DNA of 18,951 nt from an uncultured Aquimonas sp. (GTDB lineage: Bacteria; Pseudomonadota; Gammaproteobacteria; Xanthomonadales; Xanthomonadaceae), in the NCBI GenBank assembly GCA_946481615.1, contig CAMLOR010000048.1:1-18951 (forward strand), in the 5' to 3' direction. The translations under genes were made by a program, and so were the position numbers. Below the pieces are notes generated by a model, which was not told the origin of the DNA, did not search any database, and saw only the letters and a list, made by a program, of their open reading frames with translations. Of this stretch, positions 1-6,354 are shown piece by piece. Numbering within the stretch: the stretch's first letter is position 1; each line of letters opens with the position of its first letter.

Positions 1-810
1 GAGACGCTGCGCCTGGTGCAGACCCGCCTGGACGCCGGCATCGGCACCGAGTTCGACACCGCGCGCACGCGGGCGCAGCTCGAGACCACGCTCTCGCGCA
101 TTCCCGCGCTGGAAGCGCAGATCGCGGTCGACATGCATCGCCTCGCGGTGCTGAGCGGGCGCGAACCGGCGGCGCTGGTCGATACGCTCGCGCACGATGC
201 GCCATTGCCCGCGCTGCCGGCACGCATCGACGCCGGCACGCCGGGCGACCTGCTGCGCCGCCGTCCCGACGTGGCGGCGGCCGAGCATCGCCTGCACGCC
301 GCCACCGCGCGCATCGGCGTGGCCACCGCCGATCTGTTCCCGCGCTTCACGCTGGCCGGCCTGCTGGGCAGCGTGGCGCCGGATGCCGGCGATCTGTTCT
401 CGGGCGGCACCGACACGCACAGCGTGGCGCTCGGCATCGATTGGAGCTTCCTCGACACCGGCCGCGTACGCGCCGGCATCGCGGCCGCCAACGCCGATGC
501 CGACGGCGCGCTCGCGCAATACAGGCAATCCGTGCTGCTGGCGCTGGAGGATGTCGAGAACGCCCTGGTGCGCTACGGCCGCGCGCGCGACGAGGACGCG
601 CACCTGGCGCAGGCCGCGGCCGACAGCGAGCACGCCTCGAAGCTGGCGCGCGTGCGCTTCGAGGCTGGCGCGATCGGTCTGCTCGAAGTGCTGGATGCCG
701 AACGCACGCGGCTGCAGTCGCAGGACCAGCTCGCCGAAGCGCGCACGCGCACCGTCGCCGCTGCGGTTGCCCTCTATGTCGCGCTCGCGGGCGGCTGGGG
801 ATCGGCGTGA
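1..810 (+). CDS. Outer-membrane efflux factor (NodT/OprM type), 3' part
   Basis: C-terminal 269 codons of an outer-membrane channel protein; the reading frame is open from base 1, so the start lies upstream of the window. Family members form trimeric TolC-like tunnels that take substrates from an RND or MFS pump plus periplasmic adaptor and export them across the outer membrane. Visible support: the hallmark segment DLLRRRPDVAAAEHRL, the following ARIGVATADLFPRF, the beta-strand-like stretch around SVALGIDWSFLDTGRVRA, and long Ala/Glu/Arg-rich helices with the repeat-like LARVRFEAGAIGLLEVLDAER near the end. About 200 residues (lipoprotein signal and first repeat) are missing compared with the usual ~470-490 residues. 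The pump and adaptor genes probably lie upstream. The stop codon overlaps by 4 nt (GTGA) a dehydrogenase remnant. Confidence 0.9.
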   Translation, partial: ETLRLVQTRLDAGIGTEFDTARTRAQLETTLSRIPALEAQIAVDMHRLAVLSGREPAALVDTLAHDAPLPALPARIDAGTPGDLLRRRPDVAAAEHRLHAATARIGVATADLFPRFTLAGLLGSVAPDAGDLFSGGTDTHSVALGIDWSFLDTGRVRAGIAAANADADGALAQYRQSVLLALEDVENALVRYGRARDEDAHLAQAAADSEHASKLARVRFEAGAIGLLEVLDAERTRLQSQDQLAEARTRTVAAAVALYVALAGGWGSA

Positions 811-935
811 ACACGCAGCGCCAGGCGGCCATCGTGATCGGTACCTCGCGCAGCATCGGACGGTGATTCGCGCGAGCGCCTGATGCGCGACGGGTTGGCG
901 CGGCCGTGAACTGCCAGGGCAACGATGCCGGCTGA
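807..935 (+). pseudogene. Decayed 5' remnant of a short-chain dehydrogenase/reductase gene
   Basis: A GTG at 807, overlapping the efflux gene stop as in a translationally coupled operon, opens a 19-codon frame reading MNTQRQAAIVIGTSRSIGR and then TGA at 864. This matches the N-terminal strand and glycine loop of SDR enzymes (AIVTGASRGIGR). The typical continuation is still recognisable. Shifting frame at about 865 gives RERLMRDGLA, and returning to the first frame at about 903 gives AVNCQGNDAG before TGA at 933. The spacing from IGR to VN is 14 codons, the same as in intact SDRs, so two compensating small indels are likely. Nothing of the catalytic Tyr-x-x-x-Lys part follows; the next gene starts about 110 bp later. 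I read it as the left end of an SDR gene whose remainder was deleted. Chance similarity over about 40 codons cannot be excluded. Confidence 0.55.
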
Positions 936-1045
936 CCGAAACGTCGCGGCAAACAGAACACCGTCTGAACAGCTGCGTTGGGAGCTGATGCGTGTGCTAT
1001 CGGTTACCCGTCAGGCACACCACGCCACAGGAAAGGATGCCCTAC

Positions 1046-3658
1046 ATGCCGACACGGACGCTGCTGGTAATCGTGATGATGTATGCCTGGAGTACGGCGG
1101 GCCTTGCCACCGTTGCCGACCCGGGCTCTCCAAAGGCTGGAACGTACGAGGTGCACACCAAGGCCGCATGCGCCGATTGCGTGCGGTATACGAGTTTTGC
1201 AGGACACACCTTCGATCTGCATCGCCTTGAAGGCCGCTGGGTCGAGTTGCTGTATCCCGCTACCCTCGACGGCAACCGCCGCGCGAATGCGGCGGCGCGG
1301 GAACGCTTCGTCGATTCGGCGGATATGGTTTACGCCACGTTCGCCGAATGGCTGGACGCCGAACCGGCGGGGGACGGAAAGCTATCGATCGCCCTGATAC
1401 CCGCGCCGGACGATCAGGCATCGGGTCGTGGCTGGTCCGGCCGCAAAGGGATCGAGATTTACCAGAGAAGCGACGGCTATCCCAACGAGATGGATTCCAG
1501 CGCCGCATCAGGCCGCCTCGATCAGCTGATCGTCCACGAGATGACGCACAATTTCGATCTGGCGCGATCCGTCGCCGCCGACACAGCCGATCCGGCTCAT
1601 TTCCTGACCGCCATCCTGCCGCGGCTGTATGAGCGCCACCATCACTGGAACTCTGCGAGCATCGCTCCACCGGGCGACATCGACCTGCAGTATCGCACCT
1701 CCGACGAAATCATCGATCGATTCGGTTATCACCGTTTTCGCTGGATAGCCGAAGGCTATGACCGCTCCGTGCGCCAGTGCGCGCTGGAAGGGCTGTGCGG
1801 TCTTGCGTCCTCCAATTCGCTGGCAGCAGCCATCGTGTTGCGGGCCGCAGCGGCGCATGGGGCCGACTTTATGCCGAAGTACCTGCGGGCCGCACGGACA
1901 CTGGCCGCAGCGCGCGACGAGCCCGCCCGGGGCACCGCCAGCCTCGATGCCCAACTCGTTGCTCTTTCGCGGGCCGGCGGGAACAATCTTCTGTGCCTGA
2001 CCCCGGCCTTCGGTTGGACGGCCAGCCCGGAGTTCGTGGAGATGCTGGCGGCCGAAGGGCTGCCGCGTTCGCAACTTTGCGACGACGTGGATGGCGATGG
2101 CGACGTTGGCTTCCTCGATCCGGACGATTCGCGCGAGTCGGTGAGGTTTGGCGCGGAGGAAGCGCTCGACGGCGTCGACAATGACGGCGATGGCGTGATC
2201 GATGAACTCTTCGTCGATGCGGAAAGCTTTCGACAGCACCCGCCGGCAGGTTACCCGGTCGCCATCGCCGGCACGGTCGCTGCCGAAGGTTCGTCCGAAT
2301 TCACGTTGCCGCCGCTCCCCGGCGAACGTGCCCGGGTGGAACTGTGTACCGACGCCAGCGTCGACCTGTACGCCACCCTTTCGCGCGGCCGGAGCGGCTT
2401 GGGTACCGGACCCAACGCGGGTGGCCCGGGGGCTTCGCACATCAAGTGCGTGCATGCGGAAGTCCGCCTGCCGCCGGGGACCCACGAAAGCCCGGTGCGG
2501 CTTCGAATCACCTCATCGGGAGGCGCGGCCGCCGGCTTCCGCACCGTGGTGTCGCCGCTTGCCGGAACGAATCCGCCGCCCGCCGCTCTGGCGCTCGACC
2601 GCATCATGCGCGACGGCGTGGATGTGCTGAGATATCGGCGCGTGGACACCAGACCGTTGCCGGCGGGCGCCCAGGCGCGCCTGTGGGTGGCCGGAGAGGG
2701 CTTCGTCGCCGAGCAACCGGCCGAAACGAACGGCCACTTCGTTCTACCCGGGACCTACGCCGGCCGCGCCGTGTCGGCTCGCATCCAACTCGCACTCGAC
2801 GGCGTGCCGGTGGTGGCGACGTCCGAGCCCATCGCGTTCCCCGCAGCGAAGGCTGCGCGCGACTTCGATGATTTCACGGGTGGCGTTTTCAGCGATCCCG
2901 CCCGCAGCGGGGAAGGTTGGCAGATCGCGCCGGGACGGATCGGAGACCAGCGGGTGCTCTTTGTCGCGTTCTACGCCCAACTGAGTGAGGTGCTCGGTTC
3001 TGAATCCGTCCGTGCGCCCTGGTTCTTCGGTGTCGCGCCTTTTCCGTCGGGCAAGGATGCCGTGGACCTGATTCTCTCGGCCACGGCGTCCGGCAGCGGG
3101 GGATTCTCGGAATCCTCGGGTGAACCCTATCCCGCGATGGTGGCGAGTTTGACCAGACTCGACGACGGGCGCCTGCAGGCCGTCGCCGTTGCCGCCAACG
3201 GCGAAACCTCGCAGGGCCTGCTCCAGCCGGCGGTTCGCGCGGCGGTGAATCCGCTGGCGGGTATCTGGACGCGGCAGGGCGTGGCGGGCGAGGGGCTGTT
3301 CGTGCAGGGCATCCATCTGCCCGACGGGCCAGGCATCGTGCTGGGCTGGTACGGATATTGCGGAACGCTCGCCAGCGAGCCGGCGCGCTGCGATCATCGG
3401 CCGCATTGGCTGGTGGGCTCCGCACGGACTTCCGAGGGCCGCGCCGAAGTCGATCTGTTCGAAGCTGTGGGCGGCGAGTTCGGCGTGCTGCAGAATGCGG
3501 CCCTGTCGCGGACGACCGCCCGCGGCCATACGACGCTGTCCGCGATCGACTGCGAACGCACGGCTTTCGTTTTTCGAGACGGCGCAAGGGCGCCGATCGA
3601 GGTCGAGCTGACGCGCTCGGCGCTCTTCGACCATGTCGGCGCCTGCGGCGACGATTGA
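1046..3658 (+). CDS. Exported HExxH metallopeptidase-like multidomain protein
   Basis: 870-residue protein. I chose ATG 1046 because AGGAAAGG sits about 10 nt upstream and a signal peptide follows directly (MPTRTLLVIVMMYAWSTAG, cleavage probably after ATVA). HEMTH lies at residues 164-168, and a WIAEGYD segment with Glu236 lies about 70 residues on, the arrangement of gluzincin (MA-clan) zinc peptidases. Two Asp-rich loops (DDVDGDGDV at 346-354 and DGVDNDGDGVIDE at 375-387) look like calcium-binding loops. A beta-rich pre-peptidase-C-like region follows at about 405-510. The C-terminus has two related modules. The first starts near residue 612 (FSDPARSGEGW). The second starts near 738 (GIWTRQGVAGEGLF) and has WY-Y, HWLVGSA and IDCERTAF landmarks; this resembles a cysteine-bearing module I associate with exported xanthomonad proteins. 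Substrate unknown. It lacks the FADGFE tail found on other exported proteins here. Confidence 0.8.
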   Translation: MPTRTLLVIVMMYAWSTAGLATVADPGSPKAGTYEVHTKAACADCVRYTSFAGHTFDLHRLEGRWVELLYPATLDGNRRANAAARERFVDSADMVYATFAEWLDAEPAGDGKLSIALIPAPDDQASGRGWSGRKGIEIYQRSDGYPNEMDSSAASGRLDQLIVHEMTHNFDLARSVAADTADPAHFLTAILPRLYERHHHWNSASIAPPGDIDLQYRTSDEIIDRFGYHRFRWIAEGYDRSVRQCALEGLCGLASSNSLAAAIVLRAAAAHGADFMPKYLRAARTLAAARDEPARGTASLDAQLVALSRAGGNNLLCLTPAFGWTASPEFVEMLAAEGLPRSQLCDDVDGDGDVGFLDPDDSRESVRFGAEEALDGVDNDGDGVIDELFVDAESFRQHPPAGYPVAIAGTVAAEGSSEFTLPPLPGERARVELCTDASVDLYATLSRGRSGLGTGPNAGGPGASHIKCVHAEVRLPPGTHESPVRLRITSSGGAAAGFRTVVSPLAGTNPPPAALALDRIMRDGVDVLRYRRVDTRPLPAGAQARLWVAGEGFVAEQPAETNGHFVLPGTYAGRAVSARIQLALDGVPVVATSEPIAFPAAKAARDFDDFTGGVFSDPARSGEGWQIAPGRIGDQRVLFVAFYAQLSEVLGSESVRAPWFFGVAPFPSGKDAVDLILSATASGSGGFSESSGEPYPAMVASLTRLDDGRLQAVAVAANGETSQGLLQPAVRAAVNPLAGIWTRQGVAGEGLFVQGIHLPDGPGIVLGWYGYCGTLASEPARCDHRPHWLVGSARTSEGRAEVDLFEAVGGEFGVLQNAALSRTTARGHTTLSAIDCERTAFVFRDGARAPIEVELTRSALFDHVGACGDD

Positions 3659-3689
3659 GTCGCGCGTCGATGGAGGCGCACGCGGCCGC

Positions 3690-3722
3690 GCGTGACGAGC
3701 CAGCTCCAACGGCTCGCCACGC
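3690..3722 (+). terminator. Terminator-like hairpin after the metallopeptidase gene
   Basis: GCGTGACGAGCC (3690-3701) and GGCTCGCCACGC (3711-3722) pair over 12 bp with one mismatch around a 9-nt loop, about 31 nt after the stop at 3658. There is no T-run, so it may act only weakly or with Rho. The rest of the 193-bp gap up to 3851 shows no further gene or clear promoter. Confidence 0.4.
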
Positions 3723-3851
3723 CGGACGACATCGCTTCGGGTGTTCCTCGCCGGCCCCGTACAGGATCTGGCGTAGTGTGGGCAAGCGGACGGAGCGGCG
3801 TGCCGCCCGTCCGCAGAATCGTGCGGTCTTTTTCGGCCCGGAGGTTTCGCG

Positions 3852-5156
3852 ATGCGCCCGAGCGTGTATGCCGTCCTGTTCGCCGCGGCGAACGCCACCG
3901 CCGGCGGCCTGCCGCCCGATCTGCAGCTCGAAACCGTGCTCGCCAACGACAGCGGCATCGCGCAGCCGATGGTGGTCACGCACGCCGGCGATGGCAGCCA
4001 CCGCCTGTTCGTGGCCGGCCGCGCAGGAAGCATCTGGGTCCGCCCGCCGGGCGCGGCGCAGGTGCTGGCGACGCCGTTCCTCGACATCGAGGCGCTCGTC
4101 TCGACCGCGGGCGAGGGCGGCCTGCTCGGGCTCGCCTTCCATCCGCAGTACGCCAGCAACGGCCGCTTCTTCGTGAGCTATACCGACAACGGCAACGACA
4201 CGGTGCTGGCGCGCTACGAGGTTTCCGACGCCGACGAGAACGTCGCCGACCCTGCCAGCGTCACCATCCTGCTGCGCGTCGATCAGGGTTCGAGCACGCA
4301 CAAGGGCGGCGACCTGCATTTCGGGCCCGATGGCTGGCTCTACTTCACGCTGGGCGACGGCGCCGAAGGTTTCGGACTCGACGATTGCGGCCGCGCGCAA
4401 TCGCTCTCGCCGCAGGACGTGCTCGACAACGAAAGCGACTCCGACTGCACGCTCGACGCGGGCTTCGCCGGCAATCCGGCCTCGCGCGCGCTGATGGGCA
4501 AGCTGCTGCGGCTGGACGTGGACGCCACCTCGCCCGCAGGCTCGGAAATGTGCGGCGGCAACGCCGACGGCTCAGCCAACTACGGCGTGCCCGCCGCCAA
4601 TCCGTTCGCCGGCACGCAGGGCGGCGTGGGGCGCTGCGACGAGATCTTCGCGTACGGCCTGCGCAATCCCTTCCGCTTCGGCATCGACCCGATCGACGGC
4701 GCCATCTACGTCGGCGACGTCGGTGAATCCGACATGGAAGAAGTCGACCGCCTCGCAGCCTCGGGCACGGCGGCGCTGGATTTCGGCTGGCCGCGCTGCG
4801 AAGGCACGCTGGGCGACTGCGACGATTCGGTCGCGCCCATCCTCGTGGACGACCGCAGCGGCGGCAGCTGCGCGATCACCGGCGGCACCGTCTACCGCGG
4901 CGCGATCGCGGGCCTGCAAGGGCTCTACGTCTACAGCGACTACTGCACCGGACTGCTGCGCTTCGCCAGCGAAACCGGCGGCCAATGGAATGCGATCGAA
5001 TGGCCCGAAGGCGCCGGCGGCTTCGGCCAGCACGTGTGCTTCGGCACCGACGAAGCGGGCGAGTTGTACGTGTGCGAGGTGAATGCGGACAAGGTGAAGC
5101 GCTTCGCTTCGGCGGTGCTCGTGCCGTTGTTCGCGGACGGATTCGAAAGCCCCTGA
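3852..5156 (+). CDS. Exported PQQ-dependent sugar dehydrogenase (glucose/sorbosone dehydrogenase family)
   Basis: 434-residue secreted six-bladed propeller of the soluble glucose dehydrogenase/GSDH family, which oxidises sugars or related alcohols with PQQ in the periplasm or outside the cell. ATG 3852 is preceded by GGAGG at 8-nt spacing and opens a short signal peptide (MRPSVYAVLFAAANATAGG). Family landmarks: EGGLLGLAFHPQYASNGRFF, which precedes the active-site region; GGDLHFGPDGWLYFTLGDG at about 152-170; YGLRNPFRFGIDP; and YVGDVGESDMEEVDRL. Paired cysteines along the chain fit an exported, disulphide-bonded protein of the Hedgehog-interacting-protein-like branch. The actual substrate cannot be told from sequence. 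The last residues are PLFADGFESP, a tail shared with two unrelated exported proteins in this window. A REP doublet begins 4 bp after the stop and may end the transcript. Confidence 0.88.
   Translation: MRPSVYAVLFAAANATAGGLPPDLQLETVLANDSGIAQPMVVTHAGDGSHRLFVAGRAGSIWVRPPGAAQVLATPFLDIEALVSTAGEGGLLGLAFHPQYASNGRFFVSYTDNGNDTVLARYEVSDADENVADPASVTILLRVDQGSSTHKGGDLHFGPDGWLYFTLGDGAEGFGLDDCGRAQSLSPQDVLDNESDSDCTLDAGFAGNPASRALMGKLLRLDVDATSPAGSEMCGGNADGSANYGVPAANPFAGTQGGVGRCDEIFAYGLRNPFRFGIDPIDGAIYVGDVGESDMEEVDRLAASGTAALDFGWPRCEGTLGDCDDSVAPILVDDRSGGSCAITGGTVYRGAIAGLQGLYVYSDYCTGLLRFASETGGQWNAIEWPEGAGGFGQHVCFGTDEAGELYVCEVNADKVKRFASAVLVPLFADGFESP
5127..5150 (+). other. C-terminal FADGFE tag of the sugar dehydrogenase
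   Basis: Encodes LFADGFES, followed by Pro and stop. The core TTCGCGGACGGATTCGAA differs by one synonymous base from the same position in two other genes (at 6358-6381 and 12401-12424). It lies outside the propeller fold, at the extreme C-terminus. A sorting or processing role is inference. Confidence 0.6.
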
Positions 5157-5159
5157 CTT

Positions 5160-5241
5160 CGTCATTCCCGCGCAGGCGGGAATCCAGGTGCGATGCGCAG
5201 GGAGTTTCCGCACCTGGGTCCCCACCTGCGCAGGGACGACG
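5160..5241. repeat. REP doublet (REPIN-like), 82 bp
   Basis: Two REP units face each other: 5160-5192, with the perfect palindrome ATTCCCGCGCAGGCGGGAAT, and 5209-5241, its inverted copy with 6 of 33 mismatches. They are separated by 16 bp. Both arms carry the same inner tail (GGTGCG/CGCACC). The whole can fold into one long hairpin. It lies between the dehydrogenase stop and the Sel1-like gene and could work as a transcription terminator or mRNA stabiliser. No RAYT transposase, the usual mobiliser of such elements, is in the window. Confidence 0.85.
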
Positions 5242-5309
5242 GCGGGCGACGCCTTGCCACCACGATTTCGCTCGGCAACACTGCCCGTGCCATCGCGATC
5301 GAGGAAGCC

Positions 5310-6344
5310 ATGGACCGGAGAATCGTGCTGGGAGCCATCGCGATCGGCGCGCTCGCGCTGGGTGGCGCCTGGTGGCTGACGCAGGCGCGCGATGCGCCGA
5401 TGCCGTCCATCGTGCGCGACTCGGGAGGCATCGCTGCCGACGCGGACGACCGTGTCGCCGCGCAAGCCGGAACGAAACCTGCCACTGCGGATCTGCTGCC
5501 GGCGCCCCCGCCGCCCGCATCGGAAATCGCGAGCACGCCTGCCGCAGCGGCGACGAATGGCGTCGCCGCCGGCGCACCGCTCCTGCGCGACGAAATCGCC
5601 GATCTCGACCGTCGCGCACGCGCCGGCGATGCGAATGCCGCGTGCCGCCTCGGGGCGGAGTTGCTGCTCTGCGAACGCGCGCGCGTCATGCAGCCTTACA
5701 CCGACAACATCGAAGGGCAGGCGCGCGCCATCGCGCAGCGCGGCGTCGCGCAGCAGGAGGTCGATCGGCAGATCGACGCCGCACTGCGGCGGCAGGCCGA
5801 CAACGCCGCCGCGCTGGCGCGTTGCGAAGGCGTCGATGAATCACGCTGGCCGGTGCCGGCGCGCTATTTCCATCTCGCGGCACAGGCCGGGCACCGCCCC
5901 TCGATGGCGCAGTTCCTCAATGCCGAGCGCTTCCGCGCCGAACAGTTGTTCCGCGATCCGGAACTGATCCCGTTGTTCCGCGCCAATGCGCCGCGCTACT
6001 TCCAGCAGTTGCTGGAGGAAGGCGATGCCGAACTGCTGCAACGCTGGAGCATGAGCGCCGCCATGCCGCACGACATCCTGCACGAGGTGCTGCCGCCGCC
6101 CTGGAACGATCCCGGTTTCGCTGCCGCCATGCAGCAGCAGGCCTTGATGGGGCGGGGCATCCAGCCGCCGCCACTGTCGCTGCGCCATCCGCCTACTGCC
6201 GAACAGGTCGCCGAGGCAGAACGCGTGTACTCGCGCTATTTCGCCCCGCGCCGCGTTGCCGACGAAGAATTGCGCCGGCACCAGGCCGCGTCGCCCTACG
6301 ATCTGGAGGCGTTCCGCTGCGACGAGGCAGCCAGCACGCCATGA
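5310..6344 (+). CDS. Membrane-anchored Sel1/TPR-like hypothetical protein
   Basis: 344 residues. ATG 5310 is chosen because GAGG lies 5 nt upstream and because the longer frame would start inside the REP doublet. The N-terminus (MDRRIVLGAIAIGALALGGA, then WWL) is a single membrane anchor or uncleaved signal. An Ala/Pro-rich linker of about 60 residues follows, then helical sequence. The segment DLDRRARAGDANAACRLGAELLLCE is built like a Sel1-type TPR helix pair. A second such helix is AQAGHRPSMAQFLNAERF. The rest contains many Arg/Gln/Glu helices (FRANAPRYFQQLLEEGDAEL) and conserved-looking prolines. Such proteins are common as uncharacterised periplasmic helical-repeat proteins in this bacterial group. 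No enzyme motif is visible, so the function is unknown. The gene is convergent with the next one, the stops being only 10 bp apart. Confidence 0.75.
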   Translation: MDRRIVLGAIAIGALALGGAWWLTQARDAPMPSIVRDSGGIAADADDRVAAQAGTKPATADLLPAPPPPASEIASTPAAAATNGVAAGAPLLRDEIADLDRRARAGDANAACRLGAELLLCERARVMQPYTDNIEGQARAIAQRGVAQQEVDRQIDAALRRQADNAAALARCEGVDESRWPVPARYFHLAAQAGHRPSMAQFLNAERFRAEQLFRDPELIPLFRANAPRYFQQLLEEGDAELLQRWSMSAAMPHDILHEVLPPPWNDPGFAAAMQQQALMGRGIQPPPLSLRHPPTAEQVAEAERVYSRYFAPRRVADEELRRHQAASPYDLEAFRCDEAASTP

Positions 6345-6354
6345 GTGCGCCGGC

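Noticed and set aside
992..1045. GTG start at 992 for the metallopeptidase gene, giving 18 more residues
   Set aside because: It would place polar residues ahead of a good signal peptide; ATG 1046 has a Shine-Dalgarno site at proper spacing.
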